DNA of 64,000 bases from Teredinibacter sp. KSP-S5-2 (GTDB lineage Bacteria > Pseudomonadota > Gammaproteobacteria > Pseudomonadales > Cellvibrionaceae), in assembly GCF_032773895.1 (NCBI RefSeq), contig NZ_CP120416.1, positions 494,001 to 558,000 on the forward strand, written 5' to 3'. A program made the translations under genes and the position numbers. The notes beneath the pieces are model-generated. The model was not told where the DNA came from, did no database searches, and saw nothing but the letters and a program-made list of their open reading frames with translations. Each line of letters begins with the position of its first letter. Position 1 is the first letter of the stretch. Shown here one piece after another: positions 7,795 to 16,624 of this stretch.

Positions 7795-9282
7795 TTAGAT
7801 CAGTTTATTGATAAAGCGCTTAATCGGGTTACTGGAGTTTGCGTATTTTTTTCGTAAGGCCAGCAGTTCTTCATTTTCCGGGTCGAGTTCAAGTCCGTTC
7901 TTAACGTGGCGCATACCCTGACGGTAGTTTTTACTGGCAAACGAGAGTTTTGCCAGGCGAGTGTGTTCCTCGATCAAGAGTTTCATGCCTTGGGCGGCTG
8001 CATCGTTTTCGGGGTCGAGTTGCAAGACCACTTGGTAGTAATACTGGGCGTTGTCTTCTTTGGGGTGATATAACGCTTTTTCTTCGAACCGGGTGGCGGC
8101 CAGTTTGAGGTACCTTTCAATGCGCAGTTTACGCACCTCTTCGATCCCTTTTAGTGCTTCTTTATTTTCCGCATCCATTAACAGCACTTGATTATAAAAA
8201 TAACGCGCATTGTCCGATTCTGGAGAGATTAATTTATTCTCGGTAATTTTTTGTTCAGCTTGTTCGAGAAATTCATTAATTTTTCTTTCAGTTTCGCTTT
8301 CGTAGGTGAGCGCGAAAATGCCCATTGCAACAGCAACAATACCGGTAAGGAATATGGATGTTTGTTTGATTTTTTTACTGGCCAGGGTTTTGAGTTGCAC
8401 ATCGTGTTGGTCGGACGGTGTATTCGGTGCGCAATCAATCTGTATTGTCCGGTCTATTTGGGATGTACTTGCATGATTGGTAAAGTACAGCGCATGCTGG
8501 CGTATTTCTTGGATCAGCTCATCGCAACTGGCGAAACGATCTCCCGGTTCTTTTGCCAGCATTTTATTAATAAGCGGCTGAAACAATTTTAGGTGTTCAG
8601 GCAATGTGGGAATCGGCATTTTAATATGCCGGATTGCTGTGTCTGAAAAACTTTTTCCACGAAATGGATTTTCACCTAATAGTAATTCAAGAAAGACAAC
8701 GCCCAGGCTGTATATATCACTGCGTGGGTCGAGGTTTTCTCCCTGCGATTGTTCGGGACTGCTGTATATGGGGCTGCCGACGGTAATGCCTACCTGGGTA
8801 AGCTCGAGGTCTTTAGTAAGGTCTTTGGCTATGCCAAAGTCAGATAACACCACGGTGTTTTCGTCCCGGTATAAAATATTTGCGGGCTTAATATCGCGGT
8901 GAATAATGCCTTTTTTATGGACAATTGTCAGACCTTCGGCGATCTGTTTAATTAGTGAAAGTGCAAGTTGAGGGTCTACTGCTTGATCCCGATATTTGGT
9001 CAGGTCTCCACCTTCCAAATATTCCATGGCGATGTAGTAGTGGCCGTTTTTTAATTTGGCAATATTGTAAATAGTAATGATATTCGGGTGGTTGAGTGAT
9101 GCAATAAATTGCCCCTCCCGAATGAATCGCTCATTAAATTTTTTATTATCCGTTTTACGCAGAAGTTTAAGGGCGACTTTTCTATGAAGTGATTTCTGTG
9201 TTGCCAGATACACAGTCGCCATGCCGCCTTCACCGAGCACGTTATGAATTGTATAACCGGGGATTTGCAGGGTGTCGTTCAT
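7795..9282 (-). CDS. membrane-anchored Ser/Thr protein kinase with C-terminal repeats
   Basis: 495 residues. The kinase domain (about 8-270) has all key motifs: GEGGMATVY glycine loop, VALKLL Lys, HRDIKPANIL catalytic loop, DFG, and GSPIYSSPEQ in the activation segment. A single membrane helix (SIFLTGIVAVAMGIFAL) follows near residue 325. The C-terminal part has three TPR-like units (NARYFYNQVLLMDAENKEAL, NAQYYYQVVLQLDPEN, YRQGMRHVKNGLELDPEN), presumably outside the cytoplasm. This layout is usual for bacterial Hanks-type kinases. No phosphatase or FHA partner is adjacent. The ATG at 9282 is used because the longer frame starts with TTG only two codons earlier. Confidence 0.9.
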   Translation of the reverse strand: MNDTLQIPGYTIHNVLGEGGMATVYLATQKSLHRKVALKLLRKTDNKKFNERFIREGQFIASLNHPNIITIYNIAKLKNGHYYIAMEYLEGGDLTKYRDQAVDPQLALSLIKQIAEGLTIVHKKGIIHRDIKPANILYRDENTVVLSDFGIAKDLTKDLELTQVGITVGSPIYSSPEQSQGENLDPRSDIYSLGVVFLELLLGENPFRGKSFSDTAIRHIKMPIPTLPEHLKLFQPLINKMLAKEPGDRFASCDELIQEIRQHALYFTNHASTSQIDRTIQIDCAPNTPSDQHDVQLKTLASKKIKQTSIFLTGIVAVAMGIFALTYESETERKINEFLEQAEQKITENKLISPESDNARYFYNQVLLMDAENKEALKGIEEVRKLRIERYLKLAATRFEEKALYHPKEDNAQYYYQVVLQLDPENDAAAQGMKLLIEEHTRLAKLSFASKNYRQGMRHVKNGLELDPENEELLALRKKYANSSNPIKRFINKLI

Positions 9283-9630
9283 AGTCAATTCGGATATAGC
9301 TTTTAACTAATGTCGCTTATTTAATTTTTTGGACGCAAAAATTTGCTGTAGTTTGCCGTCGACGCATCGACCCAAATTGTATCACCTTCATATTACATCG
9401 TTTTCATTTTGCGAGAGGGCGCTTTGCATTAAACGCCATTTACACCATTTTCTGTGTTTTCAGTCATAAAGTTGTGAAGTCTGTCACGTAGTAAGATTTA
9501 AGAAACCGAGAGTAAAGGTAATTAAAAAAGCCCATCCTTGGGGGTCTACTGTTTCCGTTAGGGTGAGGTAAAAATAAGGTGGCCAGTCCCTGGCTATGTC
9601 TGTGACATGTATCCGTTAGGCTAAGTCTGA

Positions 9631-9695
9631 GCATCCATGACGAGGGGCTGGATCAACGAGCAAACCACAATACGCGTTGAATTCGTCATGGATGC
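9631..9695. repeat. long inverted repeat in the kinase-flavodoxin gap
   Basis: In the 487-base gap between the kinase and flavodoxin starts, GCATCCATGACGA (9631-9643) is matched perfectly by TCGTCATGGATGC (9683-9695). An inner pair TCAACG/CGTTGA can extend the structure. GTTAGG occurs twice just before it (9555 and 9615). Shape suggests a mobile palindromic element or structured RNA. The rest of the gap shows only the Fur-like box. Confidence 0.5.
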
Positions 9696-9730
9696 GGTCA
9701 TTATTCCCTATTTAATTTACAAACGCAAAT

Positions 9731-9749
9731 AATAAGCGTTATCATTCGC
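9731..9749 (+). promoter_or_regulatory. Fur-box-like operator before flavodoxin
   Basis: The 19 bases AATAAGCGTTATCATTCGC match the classical Fur consensus at 13 of 19 positions by hand count, with the right half best conserved. They lie 26 bases before the flavodoxin start. Flavodoxins are commonly induced by iron shortage to replace ferredoxin, so Fur control is reasonable. Confidence 0.5.
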
Positions 9750-9775
9750 GAAAAGCTAATCAGGAGTTTTTGGGT

Positions 9776-10324
9776 ATGAGTGATATTGCAAATGTGCGTA
9801 TAGGGTTGATTTTCGGCACGGACACGGGAAACACCGAAGAAGTGGGCGATAAGATCTGTGAGGCGCTGGCGAATTACGGATGTGCGGTGGAAATGAAGAA
9901 TGTTGCGGATGTTGAGCCGCAAGATTTTGAATGCTATGACATGCTGATTATGGGAATTCCCACATGGGATTTTGGTGGAATTCAGGAAGATTGGGAGGAT
10001 TTTGAATCGCAGATAGCCGGTTTGCGTTTATCTGGTAAAGCGGTTGCCCTCTATGGTTTGGGCGATCAGTTGGGTTACGGCGACTACTTTATTGATGCGG
10101 TAGGTTGGTTGTATCAGCGAATACTCAAAACCGGTGCGAGGGTGATTGGTGCCTGGCCTACCGATGGCTACGACTTTGCTGCCTCCCTGGCGGCCAACGA
10201 AACCAAAACACATTTCTGTGGTTTGGCGATAGATGAAGATCAGCAATTTGATCTGACTGATCAGCGTGTTGCCTCTTGGGTTGCGCAGTTGGTTGGTGAA
10301 TACGCTCAGACAAATGCTGCCTAG
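9776..10324 (+). CDS. long-chain flavodoxin
   Basis: 182 residues. GLIFGTDTGNTEEVGDKI is the FMN phosphate loop, MGIPTWDFGGIQEDWEDF the first ring-stacking loop with Trp, and LYGLGDQLGYGDYFIDAVG the second, with the long-chain insertion after it. It carries single electrons between reductases and acceptors in the cytoplasm. The ATG at 9776 has AGGAG at 9762-9766; an in-frame TTG two codons earlier is ignored. The next gene follows after 11 bases. Which partner it serves (for example FldA-like housekeeping or a specialised role) cannot be told. Confidence 0.92.
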   Translation: MSDIANVRIGLIFGTDTGNTEEVGDKICEALANYGCAVEMKNVADVEPQDFECYDMLIMGIPTWDFGGIQEDWEDFESQIAGLRLSGKAVALYGLGDQLGYGDYFIDAVGWLYQRILKTGARVIGAWPTDGYDFAASLAANETKTHFCGLAIDEDQQFDLTDQRVASWVAQLVGEYAQTNAA

Positions 10325-10335
10325 GGAGTGTAGTG

Positions 10336-10794
10336 ATGAATGACATTTCACCGATAACGCAAACTCATTCGATCACGCCACAGGGGGCGCAAAAGTTAAA
10401 ACAGCAGGGGGATGCGCTGTTAACCGATGCCCGAAGGGCTCTGGATGAGCAGGACTGGACACAGGCCATCGCCTCTTACTACCCGGCATTTTGCATTGCT
10501 GAAACCATGATGAACATGAGCCGTTGTCAGAACTGCGCAACCAGGTTGATTCGACAATACCTTCGTATAGGAATGGAATACCTGTATTGCTTGCGTAAAA
10601 GTGCCGATGATAAGAATGCTGCAGCGTTGATGGCTCTGGTTAAACACAGCCTGGCTGGTCGAACAATCAGCCAGCCCGCGGAATACGCTCTTGCCATCTT
10701 TCACAAGGTGGCGTATTCGCCCATGAACGAGGTGGATGCCTGGATGCAGATGCTTTTCGCGGCCGATGAATCCCGGCTACATACTAAACACTAA
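10336..10794 (+). CDS. conserved-looking protein of unknown function, flavodoxin operon
   Basis: 152 residues, mostly helical, soluble, no signal peptide. It has a Cys pair within NMSRCQNCATRLIRQYLRIG and many Met residues. The ATG at 10336 follows GGGAG, 11 bases after the flavodoxin stop, so co-transcription under the Fur-like box is likely. The helical repeats could be TPR-like (LLTDARRALDEQDWTQAIASYY), but this is weak. I do not recognise the family. Confidence 0.7.
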   Translation: MNDISPITQTHSITPQGAQKLKQQGDALLTDARRALDEQDWTQAIASYYPAFCIAETMMNMSRCQNCATRLIRQYLRIGMEYLYCLRKSADDKNAAALMALVKHSLAGRTISQPAEYALAIFHKVAYSPMNEVDAWMQMLFAADESRLHTKH

Positions 10795-10801
10795 TCTTCC
10801 G

Positions 10802-10824
10802 GCCCGGTCTCACCGGGCTTCTTT
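10802..10824 (+). terminator. intrinsic terminator after flavodoxin operon
   Basis: GCCCGGT, loop CTC, ACCGGGC, then TTCTTT. The stem is strong and the T-tract short. The rest of the gap up to 11044 holds no visible gene. Confidence 0.55.
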
Positions 10825-11044
10825 ACCGCAGTCATATCTCGCTCCCCATTTTTTCCTAACTGTCATCTTTCGCAATTAGCATTGGCGTCCCATTGAGTGC
10901 TTATATCGCTTCTTGTGGGCCAGTTTCTGCGGCATTTAACATTTTTGTACAAAACCTTTGAGGAAGCGCACCGGTGATTCGTCCTTGTGGGAGATAATTT
11001 CTCTATACGCAGATTAAAAATAACAATAGTCAGATTTTAACATT

Positions 11045-12655
11045 ATGTTTTTCCCTGTTTTTACTTTTGTTCGGGTCTTTTGCCATCTCGCGGCGATTGG
11101 TTTGTTATGTGTGAGTTTCCTAAGCGGCCTTCGCCTTGCTACGGACAACCCAATGCAGTGGGTATGGTTGAGTGAATTAAGCATTGTCCCTCAAGGGGAT
11201 ATGTTTGTCGTCCATCAGTGGGCGGCTTATGGCTGGTTAATTCTTGCTCTGATTGCAATGTATTATTTCATCCGAAGTATTCGGCTGAAAAATAAACCGG
11301 GCAACGGCAACAGTACTGGATTACCGCCCAAGAGGAAAAATCTGTTTATTCAGGTGATGTATTGGTTGATTCCACTCCAGCTTGTCAGCGGTTTGCTGCT
11401 CTATCTATCGGTTCTCCCTTCGTTAAATGCATTGCTTATTGGTTTTCACTATTTGTCTGCGTTGGTTTTAACTGCTCTGGTTGTTTACCACTCATTCGAG
11501 CAATTATTGATAAAACGCTGCCGTTATTTATGGCAAGTGCTATTGCCTCGTAACTCGTCGATCATCGGTGTTGCTAGTCTCTGCCTTGTGATTACTGTTT
11601 CTGTTGCCGGCTTTTTTGCTTGGGACAAGGATGCGGTACGGTCGCTGAATATAAAACGCATCTCGCCGGACATTAATGTAGATATCGATGGCGAGTTTTC
11701 TGAAGCATTTTGGCAGGGTGTGGATTCGGTGAGTGTTGTGACTGCTCAGGGGAATGATTATACCCAGTCTGTTCCAGTGGAAGTGAAAGCGGTACATAAC
11801 GGCTTTGAAGTGTATATGGCCATACGTTGGCCAGATGCTACAGAAGACTATGAACATTTACCGATGGTAAAAACCGAGCAGGGCTGGAAAGTGTTACAGG
11901 AAGGTTTCGAGCGCGATGATGAGCGCCGCTACTTCGAAGACAAGATGGCAATTATGCTTTCGGAAACTTCGGAAGTGGGTGGTGCGGGCAGTACACATTT
12001 AGGCCGCAAGCCGTTAAAAAATAAACCGGCCAGTCGCTCCGGTCGAGGGTTTCATTATACAACCGATGGTTCTGTGCGGGATGTATGGCACTGGAAAGCC
12101 CTGAGGGTGAATACCATGTCGGTTTTGGATGACGACCACTTTGGTGAGCCGTCGCCGGATTGTGCTCACTGCCCTCGTTATACTGCTGGTTACCATCCTG
12201 ACCCGCAGGAAACGGGTGCAGTGCGACATAATTGGCAATGGTTTAAACCTGCCGGAGTGATACCAATACGATTGCCTGAGTATCCGGAAGATATTCAAAA
12301 AATAACGCAAAAAACATTTACCGACGATGCAATTCGTTGGCGGCGTACTACTGTCTATAGCCCAGAGCAGGACAATTACCCCGTGGGAACAAAAATGCCG
12401 TCGGTTTTAATTGGCGAAATTCTCAACGGCGACCGCGGTGATGTGCGAGCCAAAGGAAAGTGGAAAGACGGCTATTGGTATTTGGAAATTGCCCGCTCGC
12501 TGCAAACGCCGTCTGCTTATGATTTACCCGTCAAAGATGGTATTTATATTTGGTTTGCTCCGTTTGATCATGCACAAACCCGTCACAGTTATCACTTCCG
12601 ACCATTGAAAATACGCGTCGAAAATAATGGCAAAGCGGAGGTGTCGAATGATTAG
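11045..12655 (+). CDS. membrane cytochrome b / ethylbenzene-dehydrogenase-like haem protein
   Basis: 536 residues. The first about 200 hold four or five membrane helices with His residues in a cytochrome b561-like pattern (HQWAAYGWLILALIAMYYF, FHYLSALVLTALVVYHSFE, FIQVMYWLIPLQLVSG). After a last helix (IIGVASLCLVITVSVAGFF) comes a periplasmic domain of about 300 residues opening with PDINVDIDGEFSEAFWQGV and containing VYMAIRWPDATEDYEH and YWYLEIARSL. This is the ethylbenzene-dehydrogenase-related haem-binding (EB_dh) fold. An added Cys pair DCAHCPRY is present. Together they suggest a route for electrons between quinone and a periplasmic partner. No molybdenum subunit lies nearby. It overlaps the next gene by eight bases. 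Confidence 0.8.
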   Translation: MFFPVFTFVRVFCHLAAIGLLCVSFLSGLRLATDNPMQWVWLSELSIVPQGDMFVVHQWAAYGWLILALIAMYYFIRSIRLKNKPGNGNSTGLPPKRKNLFIQVMYWLIPLQLVSGLLLYLSVLPSLNALLIGFHYLSALVLTALVVYHSFEQLLIKRCRYLWQVLLPRNSSIIGVASLCLVITVSVAGFFAWDKDAVRSLNIKRISPDINVDIDGEFSEAFWQGVDSVSVVTAQGNDYTQSVPVEVKAVHNGFEVYMAIRWPDATEDYEHLPMVKTEQGWKVLQEGFERDDERRYFEDKMAIMLSETSEVGGAGSTHLGRKPLKNKPASRSGRGFHYTTDGSVRDVWHWKALRVNTMSVLDDDHFGEPSPDCAHCPRYTAGYHPDPQETGAVRHNWQWFKPAGVIPIRLPEYPEDIQKITQKTFTDDAIRWRRTTVYSPEQDNYPVGTKMPSVLIGEILNGDRGDVRAKGKWKDGYWYLEIARSLQTPSAYDLPVKDGIYIWFAPFDHAQTRHSYHFRPLKIRVENNGKAEVSND

Positions 12656-13424
12656 TTTAGTGCGCATTGCTGGGCGAAAAAATTCGCTACAAAATTTTTT
12701 AACATCGAGCTGTTTGGTGTTGGTGAGTCTCTTATCCATTAACGCATTGGCTGAAAAGCCAGAAGAAATAAACAGCGTGGATGAGGCTGAACGCTGGCAG
12801 AAAATCAGCCAAGACGGAATGCCAGTTCACCATAAAATGGGGCCTTGGGCGTGTGTGTTGGATAAAAAAACCGGATTGTTGTGGGAAGTTAAATCCTGGC
12901 AGGAGCAGCGCCAATACTACAAAGCTACATACTCCTGGTTTGCCAAACCACAAATTGTTAATGGAAAAACTGTTGAAGATTTCCCGGTTATGGGAAAGCA
13001 AAACTCCGGGTCGTGTCACGTCGGCCGGAATATATACCCCTGTGATACTTCCAACTTAATTGAGCATGTACGTCAAACCAACTTATGTGGTGTTGCCAAA
13101 TGGCGGATACCGACTTTGCAGGAGTTGAGTTCACTTTTATATGAAAAGGCTCACCCCGGGCAGGCCAAGGTGAATAAATATCTGTTTCCCAGAACGGCCC
13201 GAACGCCTTATTGGACGTCTGAAATTATTCAACACAAAAATTACGCTGGTTCGAATGATAACAATAATAACTCACCGGATCAGAGCTCCTCACAATTTGA
13301 TATTAACGCTGATGGAGCAGGAGAGGAGTTTAGGGTGCTTACCCTGAATTTTTACAATGGAGAAGTACAGGCTCTGCCAAGTGATCTAGTTGCAACGCTT
13401 CGGTTAGTGGCCACCACGGAGTAG
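12648..13424 (+). CDS. exported DUF1566 (Lcl C-terminal) domain protein
   Basis: 258 residues from the ATG at 12648 (GGAGG at about 12638-12642), overlapping the upstream gene by eight bases. A Sec signal peptide (FLTSSCLVLVSLLSINALAE) is followed by a DUF1566-type domain: WACVLDKKTGLLWEVK, CGVAKWRIPTLQELSSLL, YWTSE, and the closing FNFYNGEVQ-like and LRLVATTE strands. The domain is common in secreted bacterial proteins; its function is unknown. Four Cys (two in SGSCHVGRNIYPC) may form disulphides. Overlap with the cytochrome gene suggests the two products work together in the periplasm. Confidence 0.82.
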   Translation: MISLVRIAGRKNSLQNFLTSSCLVLVSLLSINALAEKPEEINSVDEAERWQKISQDGMPVHHKMGPWACVLDKKTGLLWEVKSWQEQRQYYKATYSWFAKPQIVNGKTVEDFPVMGKQNSGSCHVGRNIYPCDTSNLIEHVRQTNLCGVAKWRIPTLQELSSLLYEKAHPGQAKVNKYLFPRTARTPYWTSEIIQHKNYAGSNDNNNNSPDQSSSQFDINADGAGEEFRVLTLNFYNGEVQALPSDLVATLRLVATTE

Positions 13425-13477
13425 TCATAATAACTATAACGTTTATTTCTGAGTCCTTTTCAATAATGGTGAACTAA

Positions 13478-15442
13478 ATGAAATTAATTACTCAAAAAAA
13501 GAGTAAAGGGCTTAAGGGGCTGCCAAAAACCCTTAGCTCATTTACTCTTGCCCTGTGCGCTGCGGTGGGGATTACTGCCGAAGCTGCACCTACTCAAGTG
13601 CGAGTAGTATGGGATAAGAATCCTACTAGCGAAGCGGTAATCGGTTTTACTACAACCACAAGTGGTGGTAGTGGACATGTAATGGCGGGTACATCGCCAG
13701 ACGCTTCTACCTGGCAAATGCATTCAACGGATTACAGCCGCTCTTACGGAAGTTTAAGCAGCAGTTTTGTGCGTTTGTCTAACCTCAGCGCTGACACCAA
13801 TATTTATTTCCAGGTTTGTGATAATACTGGTTGTGGTGATAAGTTCTGGTTTAAGACCGCTTCTGCAACCGCAGAGGATGTCACTTTTATTGCCGGGGGT
13901 GACTCGCGTACAAACCGGACTCCTCGTCTGCAAGGTATGCGTTTAGTCAGTAAAATTCGTCCTGAATTTGTATTGTTTGGTGGCGACTTTACCGACGGTA
14001 ACCAACCCTATGAGTTGGACGAATGGCTTGACGATTGGACACAAACGTATTCCAGCGACTCAATAAATGGTCAGGCGTACAAGCGTATTTATCCGCTTGT
14101 GCCAACAGTGGGTAACCATGAAAACAATGACCATCTATTTATGTGTAAAGTTTTTGGTACCGACCCCGATGGCAATGGCAGTTGTACCCTACGCGATACA
14201 TATTTCTCATTTTCTATCGGTGGCAACCAGGCACGTTTTTATACTCTGAATACCGAGTTTAGAAATTCTGGTTATTCAACTCAGTGGTCACAACAAAAAA
14301 GCTGGTTAACCAGCGATTTGGCTGGTTCTGGTGTCGGTGCTAACTGGCGTTTTGCGCAATACCACAAACCTATGTTTCCACGTACTACGAGTAAGCCTGC
14401 TATTTACGAGAAAATGTTTGAGTGGGCTGCACCGTTTGAAACCTACCATATGAATGTTGTGGTGGAATCAGACAGTCACTTGGTGAAATACACTTGGCCA
14501 GTGGTACCTGAGTATAACGACTATCTGAAAACAGATGCCGGTACGGTATACATCGGTGAAGGTAGTTGGGGTGCACCAACACGAACAGCTAACCGTTATT
14601 CTAGCTGGATTGCGGATCAAAGCAGTTTTGCTCAGTTTAAAGTTATCCAGATTACCGGTGACGATTTAGCAATTCGAACTGTGAGATTCTCTGGTGAAAG
14701 TGGTACGAGCAGTCTGAGCAAGGCACAGCGTGACACCAACCCATTGGCGTTGCCCAGTGGTTTAAGTTTATGGAGTGCTGGTAGCGTTGGTACTGTGTAC
14801 GAGTTGACCAAAGATTCTTCCGGTTTCTCGCGTGTTGGCACGGGTTCTTCAAGTAGCTCTTCTTCGAGCAGTTCTTCAAGCTCAAGCAGCTCTTCAAGTT
14901 CCAGCAGTTCATCTTCCTCTTCATCAAGCAGCAGTTCTTCCAGTTCATCTTCCAGCAGTTCAAGCTCTGGTGGTAGTTGTGGTGGCGTTCCAGCTTATGA
15001 AGCGGGCAAGGTTTATACCTCTGGTCAGCAAGTGGTACTGAACGGCGTAATTTACGAAGCAAATTGGTGGACAACGTCTAATCCGGAAACCAATTCGGGT
15101 CCTTGGTCTGCCTGGACTGTGGTCGGCAATTGTGGCACCAGTTCGTCCAGCTCCAGTAGCTCGTCGTCAAGCAGCAGTTCAAGTTCTTCAAGTAGTTCTT
15201 CAAGTTCTTCGAGCAGCTCAACATCATCCAGTAGCTCGTCTTCCAGCAGCAGTTCTTCTGGCGGCAGCTGTGCACCGGCTTATGTTGATGGCGCGTCTTA
15301 TAACACCGGTGATGTTGTGTCCAATGTGGGCAACGAATACCGATGTAAAGTCGGCGGCTGGTGTTCTCTTGGTGGACCATACGCTCCTGGTAGTGGTTGG
15401 GCGTGGTCTTCTGCCTGGGAACAGCTAGGTGCGTGTAACTAA
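13478..15442 (+). CDS. exported purple-acid-phosphatase-like metallophosphatase with two CBMs
   Basis: 654 residues. Signal peptide, then a fibronectin-like N-terminal domain (about 37-125), then a calcineurin-like phosphoesterase (about 130-410) with metal motifs GGDSR, LFGGDFTD, VGNHEND, YHKPMFP and ESDSHLVKY. The last replaces the usual GHxH. After a polyserine linker comes a CBM5/12 module (CGGVPAYEAGKVY to VVGNC, with ANWWTTSNPETNSGPW aromatic core). A second polyserine linker leads to a different Cys-bounded module (EYRCKVGGWCSLGGPY and SGWAWSSAWEQLGAC). The CBMs should hold the enzyme on an insoluble glycan, perhaps to release phosphate from plant or algal matter. Confidence 0.88.
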   Translation: MKLITQKKSKGLKGLPKTLSSFTLALCAAVGITAEAAPTQVRVVWDKNPTSEAVIGFTTTTSGGSGHVMAGTSPDASTWQMHSTDYSRSYGSLSSSFVRLSNLSADTNIYFQVCDNTGCGDKFWFKTASATAEDVTFIAGGDSRTNRTPRLQGMRLVSKIRPEFVLFGGDFTDGNQPYELDEWLDDWTQTYSSDSINGQAYKRIYPLVPTVGNHENNDHLFMCKVFGTDPDGNGSCTLRDTYFSFSIGGNQARFYTLNTEFRNSGYSTQWSQQKSWLTSDLAGSGVGANWRFAQYHKPMFPRTTSKPAIYEKMFEWAAPFETYHMNVVVESDSHLVKYTWPVVPEYNDYLKTDAGTVYIGEGSWGAPTRTANRYSSWIADQSSFAQFKVIQITGDDLAIRTVRFSGESGTSSLSKAQRDTNPLALPSGLSLWSAGSVGTVYELTKDSSGFSRVGTGSSSSSSSSSSSSSSSSSSSSSSSSSSSSSSSSSSSSSSSSSGGSCGGVPAYEAGKVYTSGQQVVLNGVIYEANWWTTSNPETNSGPWSAWTVVGNCGTSSSSSSSSSSSSSSSSSSSSSSSSSSSTSSSSSSSSSSSSGGSCAPAYVDGASYNTGDVVSNVGNEYRCKVGGWCSLGGPYAPGSGWAWSSAWEQLGACN

Positions 15443-15512
15443 GTTGTAATAGCAGGCTTTACTCACGTAGAGCCTGTGATTTGTCGTTTTTTTATGTACT
15501 TTCCTATTTTTT

Positions 15513-15547
15513 CCAGACACCTGATTTGATCCGGTGTCTGGTTTTTT
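15513..15547 (+). terminator. intrinsic terminator after metallophosphatase gene
   Basis: CCAGACACC, an 11-base loop, GGTGTCTGG, then TTTTTT: a nine-pair perfect stem with a proper T-tract. A second stem (CAGGCT/AGCCTG) lies nearer the stop at about 15453-15476. Confidence 0.85.
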
Positions 15548-15685
15548 ATCCCCGTTATTGCCGTTTAGTCTCGTTTTATTTTTTTCTCTCATGCGCGAAT
15601 GCGATGACTTTGTTAATATTTAGTCTCGCCCGGGCTTCTGTTAGTGAAGCGCTGGATTTATATTCAATGTGTACCGCGTTACCTA

Positions 15686-16432
15686 ATGAAAACAGAAATA
15701 AAATCCGTTGTTATTTTAGTTGCCGTTGAGGATGAAGCTCTGCCGCTTATTGAGTTTCTGGGGCTGAAGGAAAACACTGCTATTCTGCATCCTAAATTAC
15801 CCATGAGATGTTTTCAGGGAACCCATAATTCTTTAGCACTTTCTGTTGTACTTTCTGGTAAGGATGAGCGACACCACGTGGATTATATTGGCAGTGAAGC
15901 CGCAGCAATTATGGCCTATGAAGCGGTAACAAAACTGAACCCGGATGTGATGATTTCTGCCGGGACGGCTGGCGGTTTTGCTGAGCAGGGCGCGGATATT
16001 GGAACGGTCTATTTAAGTGACGAGTATTATGTTTACCATGATCGTCATGTCCCTATTCCCGGTTATCATGAGTCTGCTATAGGTTTGTATCGTGCGCCGA
16101 ATGTGAAAGCCTTGGCGACCAAGCTTGGGGTGTCAACAGGTATTGTTTCTACTGGGTCATCATTGAAAAAAAGTGCTGACGATATCATGACCATAAATAG
16201 TCATAGCGCTGTGGCAAAAGAAATGGAAGCTGCCGCGGAAGCCTGGATAGGCCAGCTATTTTCTGTTCCCTTAATTGCAGTGAAATCCATTACCAATCTG
16301 GTTGATCACGATAATGCATCCGAAGAAGAATTCATAAAAAACTTATCTTATGCCTCTGAACGTTTGACCGAAGTGTTAATTCAGCTTATTGATACCCTCC
16401 CCGAGTTTTGTGTAGAAGACCTAGCCCGCTAA
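15686..16432 (+). CDS. 5'-methylthioadenosine nucleosidase-like phosphorylase-family protein
   Basis: 248 residues. The nucleoside-phosphorylase fold is clear: VVILVAVEDEALPLIE, VVLSGKDERHHVDYIGSEAAAIMAYEA, PDVMISAGTAGGFAEQGADIGTVYLS, AVAKEMEAAAEAW (the EMEA-type substrate-binding motif) and VKSITNLVDHD with the catalytic Asp. The pattern is closer to plant MTA nucleosidases than to bacterial MtnN. It would cleave methylthioadenosine in the methionine salvage route. The frame is open back to a GTG at 15644; the ATG at 15686 is chosen because MTAN proteins begin close to the first strand. No strong RBS supports either. Confidence 0.78.
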   Translation: MKTEIKSVVILVAVEDEALPLIEFLGLKENTAILHPKLPMRCFQGTHNSLALSVVLSGKDERHHVDYIGSEAAAIMAYEAVTKLNPDVMISAGTAGGFAEQGADIGTVYLSDEYYVYHDRHVPIPGYHESAIGLYRAPNVKALATKLGVSTGIVSTGSSLKKSADDIMTINSHSAVAKEMEAAAEAWIGQLFSVPLIAVKSITNLVDHDNASEEEFIKNLSYASERLTEVLIQLIDTLPEFCVEDLAR

Positions 16433-16576
16433 CGGCTTTAGCCTGGAATATGCGCGTAATGCACAAAATGCGCAAATATTTCCATAAAAGTATTTATATC
16501 AAGTAACGCCAATTTTGGAACGTCATTCATCTTTAAGTAATTGTTTGAGAGGGCGTCGGAGAATAGTATCCGCGCT

Positions 16577-16596
16577 AAAGCCGAGGAGGCTTTTTT
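16577..16596 (+). terminator. terminator-like hairpin just before PEP-CTERM gene
   Basis: AAAGCC, loop GAGGA, GGCTTT then TTT. It may end the nucleosidase transcript, which stops 144 bases earlier, or act as a leader attenuator for the PEP-CTERM gene, whose ATG is 29 bases downstream of the T-tract. Confidence 0.5.
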
Positions 16597-16624
16597 AAAC
16601 TCATATTAAAAGGGAGAGTACCTG

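Noticed and set aside
9555-9695. Integron attC site
   Set aside because: GTTAGGC fits one core motif, but the partner core and an integron gene cassette layout are missing.
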